A stretch of DNA of 64,000 bases from Streptomyces xylophagus (GTDB lineage Bacteria > Actinomycetota > Actinomycetes > Streptomycetales > Streptomycetaceae). The stretch spans positions 62,001 to 126,000 of the forward strand of contig NZ_JNWO01000021.1 of assembly GCF_000716435.1 (NCBI RefSeq). The letters run 5' to 3'. Each line of letters begins with the position of its first letter. The first letter of the stretch is position 1. Under the pieces are notes generated by a model. That model ran no database searches and was not told the DNA's origin. It saw nothing but the letters and a program-made list of their open reading frames with translations. Position numbers and translations under genes: made by a program. Shown here piece after piece: positions 1-7,384 of the stretch.

Positions 1-54
1 GAAAAAGAGAAGGCCAAGAAGTCCGCCGGCAACAATGAGGGTGACGCCAAGTGA
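1..54 (+). CDS. cvnA: C-terminal tail of a conservon sensor kinase-like protein (CvnA), partial
   Basis: Only the last 17 codons are present: a charged Lys/Glu/Ala-rich tail ending in GNNEGDAK and a TGA stop. The tail itself has no recognisable domain. The assignment rests on context: it overlaps the next gene by a GTGA junction, and the three genes that follow are the roadblock, DUF742 and GTPase members of a conservon, whose first member is normally a large membrane histidine kinase-like protein. Inference from gene order only. Confidence 0.6.
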   Translation, partial: EKEKAKKSAGNNEGDAK

Positions 55-479
55 CCACCGTCGACACCCAACACGACTCGCAGACCTTCAACTGGCTCCT
101 CGCCAACTTCGTCAAGAGCACCGACGGCGTACGGGACGCCGTCGCCGTCTCCTCCGACGGGCTGCTGATCGCCGTGTCCGACGGACTCGGGCGGACCGAG
201 GCCGACCATCTCGCCGCGATCGTCTCGGGGTTGAGCAGCCTGGCCCGCAGCGCGTCCAAGCGGTACAGCTTCGACGGGGTCAAGCTGATCATGATCGAGA
301 TGGGCCGGGGTTTCCTGCTCGTCTCGGCTATCCGGGACGGCAGCTGTCTCGGTGTCCTCGCCGACAGCAGCGGTGAACTGGGCCTCGTCGGCTACGAGAT
401 GGCGGTGCTCGCGGAGCGGGCGGGTGATCTGCTCACCCCGACGCTCATCGCCGATCTGCGGCAGGCGTTGCCACGGTGA
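51..479 (+). CDS. cvnB: Roadblock/LC7 domain protein, conservon component CvnB
   Basis: A 142-residue protein occupied almost entirely by one Roadblock/LC7 domain (motifs DAVAVSSDGLLIAVSDG near residue 30 and IVSGLSSLARSASKRY near residue 65). In Streptomyces conservons such proteins are thought to act with a membrane kinase-like CvnA and a small GTPase (CvnD) in a G-protein-like signalling complex at the membrane. The GTG start overlaps the TGA of the upstream gene by four bases, and its own end overlaps the GTG start of the DUF742 gene, so the genes are almost certainly translationally coupled. Family assignment is strong; which of the many Cvn systems this is cannot be told from sequence alone. 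Confidence 0.93.
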   Translation: MTTVDTQHDSQTFNWLLANFVKSTDGVRDAVAVSSDGLLIAVSDGLGRTEADHLAAIVSGLSSLARSASKRYSFDGVKLIMIEMGRGFLLVSAIRDGSCLGVLADSSGELGLVGYEMAVLAERAGDLLTPTLIADLRQALPR

Positions 480-832
480 ACGGTGAACAGTCCAGGGACG
501 TAGAACCTGAAGAGGACGCGACGTTCGTCCGGCCGTTCATCATCACCGGCGGCCGGTCCGAGCCCCTCCAGGCGGATCTGCGGCTGGAGACGCTGGTCGT
601 CGCCGTCGGCGTGCCGGATCCGTCGCTCGCCTTCGAGCGGCGCCACATCGTCGCGGTGTGCGAACGGCCGACGACCGTCGCCGAGGTGGCGCACCGGGTC
701 GGCGTACCCCTCGGAGTGGCCAAGGTGCTCATCTCCGACCTCGTCGTCGCCGGGCAACTCGCCTGTCGGCAACCCGCGGAGCTGCCGCTCCCGATGCTCG
801 AAAGGATCAGGGACCATGTCCGGGCGCTCTGA
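476..832 (+). CDS. cvnC: DUF742 protein, conservon component CvnC
   Basis: A 118-residue DUF742 protein. It shows the typical N-terminal VRPFIITGGRSEP segment, a middle part with LETLVV and FERRHIVAVCERPTTVAEVAHRVGVPLGVAKVLISDLVVAG, which reads like a winged-helix fold, and a short C-terminal tail. DUF742 proteins occur almost only between the roadblock and GTPase genes of actinobacterial conservons; their molecular role is unknown. It starts at a GTG overlapping cvnB by four bases and overlaps cvnD by 17 bases. Confidence 0.93.
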   Translation: MNGEQSRDVEPEEDATFVRPFIITGGRSEPLQADLRLETLVVAVGVPDPSLAFERRHIVAVCERPTTVAEVAHRVGVPLGVAKVLISDLVVAGQLACRQPAELPLPMLERIRDHVRAL

Positions 833-1415
833 CAAGATCGTGCCGCTGGCCGTGAAGATCGTGGTCAGCGGCGGCCTCGGGGTCGGCAAGACCACGTTCA
901 TCGGGGCCATTTCGGAGATCGAACCCCTCGACACGGAGGCGGCGATCACCGAAGTCTCCGTCGGCGTCGACTCGTTGGAGGGCGTCGAGGCGAAGACCAC
1001 CACGACCGTCGCCCTCGACTTCGGGCGGATCACCCTCGATCCGACGATCGCGCTGTACCTGTTCGGGACGCCCGGGCAGGACCGGTTCTCGTTCCTCTGG
1101 GACGACTTGGTCGAGGGTGCGCTCGGCACGGTGGTCCTCGTGGACACCCGGCGGATCGAGGACTGTTTCCCGGCGGTCGACTACTTCGAGTCGCAGGGCG
1201 CGCCGTTCGTTCTCGCGGTGAATCGGTTCGACGGGGCGGAGCGGTTCGATGTGGACGAGGTGCGGGAGGCGTTGGGGTTGGGGGCGGATGTGCCGGTGCT
1301 GGAGTGCGACGCGCGTGAACGGGGCTCTGTGCGGGACGTGTTGGGGGCGTTGATGGACCGGGTCATCGGGGTTCGGGCCACACCGCGACGCCGTACGGCC
1401 GCCCTGTCGCGATAG
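816..1415 (+). CDS. cvnD: Small Ras/MglA-like GTPase, conservon component CvnD
   Basis: A 199-residue small GTP-binding protein. The P-loop GGLGVGKT lies at residues 19-26, the switch-II region reads FGTPGQDRF near residue 85, and the guanine-specificity motif is NRFD rather than canonical NKxD, as often in this family. CvnD proteins are the GTPase part of conservon signalling complexes and cycle between GDP and GTP forms with help from the roadblock partner. The ATG lies inside the end of cvnC. A strong hairpin follows, so this is the last gene of the conservon here; no cvnE-type cytochrome P450 follows. Confidence 0.94.
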   Translation: MSGRSDKIVPLAVKIVVSGGLGVGKTTFIGAISEIEPLDTEAAITEVSVGVDSLEGVEAKTTTTVALDFGRITLDPTIALYLFGTPGQDRFSFLWDDLVEGALGTVVLVDTRRIEDCFPAVDYFESQGAPFVLAVNRFDGAERFDVDEVREALGLGADVPVLECDARERGSVRDVLGALMDRVIGVRATPRRRTAALSR

Positions 1416-1421
1416 GCGGGA

Positions 1422-1452
1422 CAGGGGGCCGGTCCGTGAACTCGGCCCCCTG
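1422..1452. terminator. Hairpin terminator between convergent cvnD and the ABC binding-protein gene
   Basis: Perfect 10-bp inverted repeat (CAGGGGGCCG / CGGCCCCCTG) with an 11-base loop, seven bases after the cvnD stop and ten bases from the end of the convergent binding-protein gene. There is no T-run, as is usual in high-GC actinobacteria. It could serve both directions. Confidence 0.7.
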
Positions 1453-1461
1453 CAGCCCTAG

Positions 1462-2415
1462 TTAGCCCTTTAGTTCCGGTGGGGAGATCTGCGACTTCGC
1501 TATCGCCGAGCCCGTCGTGCCCCACTTCTTGAGGATCTTGTCGTACGTCCCGTCCGCGATCAGCTTGTTCACCGCGGCCTGGAAGGCCGGGGCCAGCTTT
1601 GTGCCCTTCTTGAAGGCGAAGCCGACGTCCAGGCGGTGGAACTCGTTGAGGAACTTGACGCCGGTCTGCTGGGCGACGGCGTAGCGCAGGCCGTTGATCG
1701 TGGACATCACGACGTCGCTGCGGCCCTGCTGGAGGGACGACCAGATCGCGCCGGACTCGCTGTAGGTCTGCACGTCGTACGCCTTCTTGCCGGCGTCCGT
1801 GCAGACCTTCTTGTTCTCCTCGAGCGTGGCCTCGAACGTGGTGCCCGCGCCGGTCGCGACGTTCAGGCCGCACAGCTGCTTGAGGTCGGTGATCTTGCCG
1901 AGCTTGCTGTCCTTGCGGGTGGCGAAGCCCTGGCCGTCGTTGATGTAGGTGACGAAGTCGATCGTCTTGCGCCGTTCGTCGGTCACACCGAAGTTGCTGG
2001 CGCCGAAGTCGTACTTGCCGCTGTCGAGGGCCGGCAGGATCGCCTCGAAGCTGGCCTGTTCCGTCTTCAGCTTGATGCCGAGGACCTTGGCGACGGCGTC
2101 CGCGAAGTCGACGTCCTGGCCGGTCAGCGTCTTGCCGTCGTCCAGGTACGTGGTGCCCGGTGGCGTACCGCCGACGGCCACCGCCACGGTGAGGCTGGTG
2201 ACGCCGGACGGGAGCAGCTTCGCGGCTGCCGCGTCCTTCGGGACGCCGGAGACGACGTCCGTGGTGGGGATCTTGTCGGCCTTGGCCGCCGCGTTCGCCG
2301 TGCCGCCGGTCGTGTCGTCCGAACCGGAGCCGCAGGCCGTGAGGAGCAGGGCCGCCGAGGTGATGAGGGCAAAAGGTGCAAAATGCCGATAGCGGGTACG
2401 CGTCGACGTACGCAT
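1462..2415 (-). CDS. ABC transporter substrate-binding lipoprotein, amino-acid type (family 3)
   Basis: A 317-residue secreted lipoprotein with a lipobox LLTAC at residues 24-28 (Cys28 would be lipidated), a Gly/Ser/Asp/Thr linker, then a type-II periplasmic binding fold of the polar amino acid family (GKTLTGQDVDFADAVAKVLG, KYDFGASNFGVTDERRKTIDFV). It would capture a small amino-acid-like substrate outside the membrane and deliver it to the permease encoded divergently at 2850. It faces away from the rest of its transporter, so expression could be tuned separately. An AGGAG lies ten bases before the ATG. The family is clear. A sulfur-containing substrate is inferred from neighbouring monooxygenases and the Cys-rich leader peptide. 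Confidence 0.9.
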   Translation of the reverse strand: MRTSTRTRYRHFAPFALITSAALLLTACGSGSDDTTGGTANAAAKADKIPTTDVVSGVPKDAAAAKLLPSGVTSLTVAVAVGGTPPGTTYLDDGKTLTGQDVDFADAVAKVLGIKLKTEQASFEAILPALDSGKYDFGASNFGVTDERRKTIDFVTYINDGQGFATRKDSKLGKITDLKQLCGLNVATGAGTTFEATLEENKKVCTDAGKKAYDVQTYSESGAIWSSLQQGRSDVVMSTINGLRYAVAQQTGVKFLNEFHRLDVGFAFKKGTKLAPAFQAAVNKLIADGTYDKILKKWGTTGSAIAKSQISPPELKG

Positions 2416-2607
2416 CGTGTGCGGTCTCCTGAAGGCAAGAGTGAGCAGAACCCGAGGGGAGGGGTGAGGTGTGAGGGGTGCGCGTGTGAAGGCGAAGCGG
2501 GAGGAGAGGGGAGAGCGCGAGAAACGCCCGATCAGGCGGGAGAACCGGGGATCAGGGCGTGCAGTGGGTCAGCTCAACAGGAAGAGGACCACACGCGACC
2601 GAGGTCG

Positions 2608-2652
2608 ATGTGGGAGCGCTTGACCAGCCACTGCTGTGGATGCATGAGGTAA
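2608..2652 (+). CDS. 14-residue cysteine-rich leader peptide upstream of the ABC/monooxygenase operon
   Basis: Short reading frame ATG...TAA encoding MWERLTSHCCGCMR. Three Cys codons (TGC TGT GGA TGC) cluster just before the stop. Actinobacteria are known to place small Cys-rich leader peptides upstream of sulfur-assimilation genes, where ribosome stalling at Cys codons senses cysteine limitation. A GAGG lies only three bases before the ATG, which is closer than ideal. The nearest downstream gene on the strand is the permease, about 200 bases away, with strong hairpins between. Peptide size, Cys placement and context all fit; translation is not proven. Confidence 0.65.
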   Translation: MWERLTSHCCGCMR

Positions 2653-2733
2653 GTGGAACAGGCATCCGGTTGTGCGTCAACCGACTTGAGACGTAGCGCT
2701 CACAGTATGGACAGCCTTGACAGCAAGGGGAAA

Positions 2734-2797
2734 CGGCGCCGTACCCTCGGTGGACGGCCCTGCTGAGGGGCTCGGCCGTACGGCGCCGCGAGGCGCC
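2734..2797 (+). promoter_or_regulatory. Attenuator-like pair of mutually exclusive hairpins
   Basis: An 11-bp perfect inverted repeat CGGCGCCGTAC (2734-2744) / GTACGGCGCCG (2778-2788) encloses a smaller CCTC/GAGG stem. The right arm also takes part in a compact hairpin GGCGCC (2782-2787) GCGA GGCGCC (2792-2797). The two structures share bases 2782-2788 and cannot form together. They lie between the Cys leader peptide and the permease start, which is where a ribosome-position-dependent attenuator would lie. Function is inferred. Confidence 0.5.
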
Positions 2798-2849
2798 CCG
2801 TGTGAAGGCACCCACCCGTGTTCGACCTACGTCACGGAGTTGTCTTCGT

Positions 2850-3707
2850 ATGTCTTCCGACACCCTCGCCAAAGCCTCCGCCGCACCGGACACACCGGAG
2901 CAGACGGACTCCCCGCGGATCGTCCCGCAGCGCCGGCTCGGCCAGTGGACGGCCGCCGTCGCCGTGCTGGTCCTGCTCGGGCTCGCCGTCACCTCCGTCG
3001 TTCGCAACAAGGCGTTCCAGTGGGGTGTGGTCGGCGACTACTTCACCTCGGACTCCGTACTGCGCGGCCTGTGGCTCACCCTGTGGCTGACGGCCGTGGT
3101 GATGGTGCTCGGCTTCGTCCTCGGCGCGCTGCTCGCGGCGGCCCGGCTGTCCGCCAACCCCGTGCTGCGCAGCGTGAGTTGGGGTTACGTGTGGCTGTTC
3201 CGGTCGATCCCGATCCTGGTGCAGCTGCTGCTGTGGTTCAACATCGGGGCGCTGTATCCCGAGTTGCTCGGCGTGAAGACCGTCAACCTGTTCACTCCGA
3301 TCGCGGTCGCGATCATCGGACTCACCCTGCACGAGGCCGCGTACGCCGCCGAGGTCGTCCGGGGCGGCATCCTCTCCGTCGACCGGGGGCAGGTCGAGGC
3401 CGCGCAGGCGCTCGGGCTGAGCCGGTGGCGCCGCTGGTGGCGGATCGTGCTGCCGCAGGCGATGCGCTCCATCGTGCCGCCCGCCGGCAACATGCTGATC
3501 GGCACCCTCAAGGGCACCTCGATCGTCAGCGTCATCGCCGTCCAGGATCTGCTGTTCTCCGTGCAGTTGGTCTATCACCGCACCTACCAGGTGATCCCGC
3601 TGCTGATGGTCGCCACCATCTGGTACACCGTCGTCACCTCGGTGCTGAGCGTCGGCCAGTACTACGTCGAGAAGCACTACGCGCGCGGTTCGGAGCGCAG
3701 CCGATGA
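2850..3707 (+). CDS. ABC transporter permease, polar amino acid type
   Basis: A 285-residue inner-membrane permease of the His/Glu/Gln/Arg-opine family, with about five hydrophobic segments (around residues 35-55, 72-98, 112-132, 150-170 and near the C-terminus) and a clear EAA coupling loop (EAAQALGLSRWRRWWRIVLPQA) that docks on the ATPase. An in-frame GTG exists at 2802, but ATG 2850 is preferred because GGAG lies ten bases upstream and the N-terminus then matches the family length. Its stop overlaps the ATG of the FAD-binding gene (ATGA), and the ATPase follows two genes on, giving a complete importer with the divergent lipoprotein. Confidence 0.9.
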   Translation: MSSDTLAKASAAPDTPEQTDSPRIVPQRRLGQWTAAVAVLVLLGLAVTSVVRNKAFQWGVVGDYFTSDSVLRGLWLTLWLTAVVMVLGFVLGALLAAARLSANPVLRSVSWGYVWLFRSIPILVQLLLWFNIGALYPELLGVKTVNLFTPIAVAIIGLTLHEAAYAAEVVRGGILSVDRGQVEAAQALGLSRWRRWWRIVLPQAMRSIVPPAGNMLIGTLKGTSIVSVIAVQDLLFSVQLVYHRTYQVIPLLMVATIWYTVVTSVLSVGQYYVEKHYARGSERSR

Positions 3708-5479
3708 GCGCGGACAGGCGGACACTTGTGATCGTCGGGGCCGGGCCGCGGGGGACCGGTCTCATCGAGCGCATCGCCGCCAACGCGCCTGATCTGTACG
3801 CCGATTCGGGTGTCGAAGGTCTCGACATCCATCTCGTCGACCCCCATCCGCCGGGCGCCGGACGCATCTGGCGTGCGGCCCAGTCGCCGCTGCTGTGGAT
3901 GAACTCGCACGCCGAGGACGTCACCATGTTCACCGACGAGACGGTGGTCATGGAGGGTCCGGTGCGTCCCGGTCCCACGCTGCACGAGTGGGCCGCCATC
4001 GAGGGCAGCACCTTCGCCGACCGCCAACTCCAGGGCTCCTACCTGCGCTGGGTGCACGAGGAGGCCGTGGCCGCCCTGCCGCCGGGCATCACCGTCCACC
4101 ACCATCCGCAGCGCGCCCTCAGGGTGAGCGGCCCGCGCGAGGGACGCCAGCAGGTGTGGTTGGAGGGCAGCCCGCAACCGCTCCTCGCCGACCTCGTCGT
4201 CCTCGCCCTCGGTCACCTCGACGCCGAACTCGACGAGGATCAGCGCGAGTTGGCGGCGTACGCCCGCGCCCACGACCTGGTCCATCTGCCGCCGGACTTC
4301 ACCGCCGACAGCGACCTGTCCTCCCTCGCCCCCGGCGCACCCGTCCTCGTGCGCGGCTTCGGGCTCGCCTTCGTCGACCTGATGGTGCTGCTCACGGAGG
4401 GCCGGGGCGGACGCTACGACGGCGACACCTACGTCCCCTCGGGGCAGGAGCCGGTGCTGTACGTCGGGTCGCGGCGCGGAGTGCCGTATCACTCGAAGAT
4501 CGGTTACGAGTGGAGCGGTGAACGGCCGCCGCTGCCACGGTTCTTCGGGCCCGCCGAGGTCGACGCGATACTCGCGCAGCCGGGGGGCTTCGACTTCCGG
4601 CGGGACGTATGGCCGCTGATCGAGAAGGAGTTGGGGTTCGCGCACTACCACCGGCTGTTCGGTGTGCACCCCGAGCGGACGAGCATCGCCTGGACCGACT
4701 TCGAGGAGAAGTACGCGGCGGGGGAGGCGGCGGACCGCGAGGCCCTCGTGGCGTCCGCCGTGCCCGACCCCGCCGACCGGCTCGACCTCGCGGCGCTCGA
4801 CCGTCCGCTGGACGGGGTGCGGTACGCGTCGGAGGAGGCGTTCCAGGAGGGCCTGCGGGCTTACATCGAGGCCGATCTGAGTCGCCGTCATGATCCGTCC
4901 AACAGCCCGGACTTGGCGGTCTTCCTCGGACTGCTCTCCGTCTACGGGCAGTTGATCCGGCTCGGTGACGTCGGGCCCTGGTGGCACGGCTTCTTCAGCT
5001 ATCTCGCCTCCGGGCCGCCCGGACCCCGGCTGCGCCAACTGCTCGCGTTGTCCAGGGCCGGCATCGTGCGGTTCGTCGGTGCGGACATGGCCGTAGCCGC
5101 CGAGGACGGGGTGTTCCGGGCGTCGAGCGCGACCGTGCCGGGTGTGACAGTCGAGGCGCGGGCGCTGGTCGAGGCGCGGCTGCCCGAGCCCACGGTCGGG
5201 CGGTCCGTCGATCCGCTGTTGCGTCGACTGCACGACGACGGGGCCGTGGTGGAGAGTCCCGAGGGGCTGCTGCGGGTGGACCGCGCCGACGGGCGGCTGC
5301 TCGACCGGGACGGGCGGCCGCATCCCCGGCGGTTCGCGCTCGGGCCCTACACCGACGTACGGACGCCCGGCGCGTTCACCCGGCCGCGCACCGGAGGGCC
5401 CGCCTTCCGGCAGAACGACGCCACCGCGCGGGCCGTGCTGGCGTTCCTGCGGGATCTCGCGTGTCGGGCCTCGGTGTAG
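3704..5479 (+). CDS. FAD/NAD(P)-binding protein (NAD_binding_9-like)
   Basis: A 591-residue protein starting with a dinucleotide-binding signature (VIVGAGPRGTGLIERI, residues 8-23), followed by the DPHPPGAGRIWR and LLWMNSHAEDVTMF motifs of the large actinobacterial FAD-NAD(P)-binding family. A second nucleotide-binding-like segment (VLVRGFGLAFVDLM) sits near residue 215. Such proteins are predicted flavin-dependent oxidoreductases or N-hydroxylase-like enzymes, mostly of unknown substrate. It is embedded between the permease (four-base overlap) and the ATPase, which is unusual and argues that it acts on the imported compound. No transmembrane segment or signal peptide is visible. Family call is good; the reaction is unknown. 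Confidence 0.85.
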   Translation: MSADRRTLVIVGAGPRGTGLIERIAANAPDLYADSGVEGLDIHLVDPHPPGAGRIWRAAQSPLLWMNSHAEDVTMFTDETVVMEGPVRPGPTLHEWAAIEGSTFADRQLQGSYLRWVHEEAVAALPPGITVHHHPQRALRVSGPREGRQQVWLEGSPQPLLADLVVLALGHLDAELDEDQRELAAYARAHDLVHLPPDFTADSDLSSLAPGAPVLVRGFGLAFVDLMVLLTEGRGGRYDGDTYVPSGQEPVLYVGSRRGVPYHSKIGYEWSGERPPLPRFFGPAEVDAILAQPGGFDFRRDVWPLIEKELGFAHYHRLFGVHPERTSIAWTDFEEKYAAGEAADREALVASAVPDPADRLDLAALDRPLDGVRYASEEAFQEGLRAYIEADLSRRHDPSNSPDLAVFLGLLSVYGQLIRLGDVGPWWHGFFSYLASGPPGPRLRQLLALSRAGIVRFVGADMAVAAEDGVFRASSATVPGVTVEARALVEARLPEPTVGRSVDPLLRRLHDDGAVVESPEGLLRVDRADGRLLDRDGRPHPRRFALGPYTDVRTPGAFTRPRTGGPAFRQNDATARAVLAFLRDLACRASV

Positions 5480-5521
5480 CCCCGACCGCCAACTCCGCTG
5501 CCAGTACAAGGGATTCACACC

Positions 5522-6283
5522 ATGACCGTCATGGTCGACATCAGGTCCGTCCACAAGAGCTTCGGACCGCTCGAAGTGCTCAAGGGCATCGACCTCGCGG
5601 TGCGCGCCGGTGAAGTCACCGTGATCCTGGGCCCGTCGGGGTCCGGCAAGTCGACGCTGCTGCGCACCATCAACCACCTGGAGAAGGTCGACCGGGGCGT
5701 GATCAGTGTCGACGGCACGCTCGTCGGCTACCGGCGCTCCGGCGACAAGCTGTACGAACTGCGCGAGCGCGAGGTGCTGAAGCAGCGCACCCGGATCGGG
5801 TTCGTGTTCCAGAACTTCAACCTCTTCCCGCACCTCACCGTGCTGGACAACATCATCGAGGCACCGGTCTCCGCGCTGAAACGCCCCCGCAAGGCGGCAG
5901 TTGAGAGCGCGCGCCGACTCCTCGACCGGGTGGGGCTCTCCGACAAGGCCGACGCCTATCCCCAGCAGTTGTCCGGCGGTCAGCAGCAGCGGGTCGCCAT
6001 CGCCCGGGCGCTCGCCCTGGAGCCGAAACTGCTGCTCTTCGACGAACCGACCTCCGCGCTCGACCCCGAGCTGGTCGGTGAAGTCCTCGACGTCATCAAG
6101 GACTTGGCCCACCAGGGCACCACGATGATCGTCGTCACCCATGAGATCGGCTTCGCCCGTGAGGTCGCCGACACCGTCGTCTTCATGGACGACGGGCGGA
6201 TCGTCGAGCAGGGCACCCCGACCGACGTACTGGACCGACCCCGGCACGAACGCACCCGGACGTTTCTGTCCAAGGTGCTGTGA
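5522..6283 (+). CDS. ABC transporter ATP-binding protein, polar amino acid type
   Basis: A 253-residue ATPase with Walker [10 protein letters not shown] at residues 37-45, a Q-loop in [14 protein letters not shown], the signature [15 protein letters not shown], Walker B LLLFDEP with the D-loop SALDPE, and the switch His in VTHEIGFA. All are intact. It is of the GlnQ/TcyN class and energises import through the permease at 2850. It starts 42 bases after the FAD-binding gene and is followed 24 bases later by the first monooxygenase gene, so it is in the middle of one operon. Confidence 0.93.
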   Translation: MTVMVDIRSVHKSFGPLEVLKGIDLAVRAGEVTVILGPSGSGKSTLLRTINHLEKVDRGVISVDGTLVGYRRSGDKLYELREREVLKQRTRIGFVFQNFNLFPHLTVLDNIIEAPVSALKRPRKAAVESARRLLDRVGLSDKADAYPQQLSGGQQQRVAIARALALEPKLLLFDEPTSALDPELVGEVLDVIKDLAHQGTTMIVVTHEIGFAREVADTVVFMDDGRIVEQGTPTDVLDRPRHERTRTFLSKVL

Positions 6284-6307
6284 CGTGCGCAGAAAGGGAT
6301 TCCCCAC

Positions 6308-7384
6308 ATGACCTCCTCGCACGGCCGGGGCCTGCATCTGGCCGCCGCCGTCGACCAGCGGTCGGCCTACGACGCCGACTCCTACGTCGAGTTGGCGCGG
6401 CTCGCCGAGAGCGGCGGCCTCGACTTCGTGACCCTCGACGACACCTTCGCGCGCCCCGGACCCGACGCCCTCGCCGTCCTGTCCCGCGTCGCCCCGGTGA
6501 CCAGTCGGATCGGCCTGGTGCCCACCGTGACCGTCACGCACACCGAGCCCTTCCATGTGCAGGCCGCGGTCGCGACCCTCGACTGGGTCAGCCGGGGCCG
6601 GGCCGGCTGGCGGCTCGACGTGTCGACCACCGAGGGCGAGGCCCGCCTCTTCGGCCGCCGTCATGCCGCGCCCGCCGACGCGTTGTGGCAGGAAGCCGGT
6701 GAAGTCGCCGAGGTGGCCGCCCAGTTGTGGGACAGCTGGGAGGACGACGCCGAGATTCGGGACACCGCCACCGGCCGCTTCGTCGACCGCGACAAACTGC
6801 ACTACGTCGACTTCGAGGGCTCCGAGTTCTCCGTCAAGGGCCCCTCGATCGTGCCCAGACCACCACAGGGTCACCCGGTCCGCGTGGTCGACGCCACCGA
6901 GGGCCAGGCCCGGCGGACGGCCGCCCGGTACGCCGATGTGGCCCTCGTCCGCGCGGCGAGTTCCGCGCAGGCCGGGGCCGTACGGGCCGAACTGCGGGCG
7001 TTGGCCGAGAAGTTCGGCCGCGATCCCGACACCCTGCGGGTCCTGGTGAGTCTCGTCGTCGACCTCGGCGACGGCGAGCACGCGGCCGAGCCGGGCCACG
7101 GCGGGGGCGGCCCCCGGCAGACCGCGCACGGCCCGCTGTACCGGGGCGGCCCGGTCGACCTCGCCGAACTGATCGCCGACTGGCACGGCGACCGTACCGT
7201 CGACGGTTTCCACCTCACGCCCGTCGAGCCGCGCCGTGACCTGGAGCGGCTCGTCAACGGGACGGTGGCGCTGCTCCAACACCGGGGCCTGTTCCGCACG
7301 TTCTACCCGGGCAGCACGCTCAGGGAGCACCTGGGCCTGGCCCGGCCCGCCAACCAGTACGCCGTGACAGGGGGAGCGTCATGA
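6308..7384 (+). CDS. LLM-class flavin-dependent oxidoreductase
   Basis: A 358-residue bacterial-luciferase-like monooxygenase. Recognisable parts are the N-terminal strand GLHLAAAVDQ, the FVTLDDTFARPGPDA segment, LGDGEHA-type insertions late in the chain, and the SRGRAGWRLDVSTTEGEARLFG region typical of FMN-binding LLM proteins. Such enzymes use reduced flavin and O2, often to cleave C-S or oxidise C-N bonds. Its stop overlaps the ATG of the second monooxygenase (ATGA), so the pair is likely coupled. A paired small luciferase-like enzyme plus NtaA-type enzyme next to a cystine-type ABC importer resembles the B. subtilis ytmI operon (YtmO, YtnJ). The substrate is unknown. Confidence 0.85.
   Translation: MTSSHGRGLHLAAAVDQRSAYDADSYVELARLAESGGLDFVTLDDTFARPGPDALAVLSRVAPVTSRIGLVPTVTVTHTEPFHVQAAVATLDWVSRGRAGWRLDVSTTEGEARLFGRRHAAPADALWQEAGEVAEVAAQLWDSWEDDAEIRDTATGRFVDRDKLHYVDFEGSEFSVKGPSIVPRPPQGHPVRVVDATEGQARRTAARYADVALVRAASSAQAGAVRAELRALAEKFGRDPDTLRVLVSLVVDLGDGEHAAEPGHGGGGPRQTAHGPLYRGGPVDLAELIADWHGDRTVDGFHLTPVEPRRDLERLVNGTVALLQHRGLFRTFYPGSTLREHLGLARPANQYAVTGGAS

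Larger units (their letters stand above)
2416..2849. other. Divergent control region of the ABC transporter/monooxygenase cluster
   Basis: This 434-base stretch separates the divergent binding-protein and permease genes. It holds the Cys-rich leader peptide at 2608-2652 and the nested hairpins at 2734-2797. Apart from those I see only a purine-rich run around 2450-2520 on the + strand. No convincing -35/-10 pair could be picked out by eye. Confidence 0.6.

Noticed and set aside
3677..7330. Very long open frame on the - strand (1217 codons) opposite the transporter genes
   Set aside because: High-GC coding DNA gives long antisense frames. The + strand shows five well-known protein families here, while the antisense product has no recognisable motif and an Arg/Gly/Pro-rich composition.
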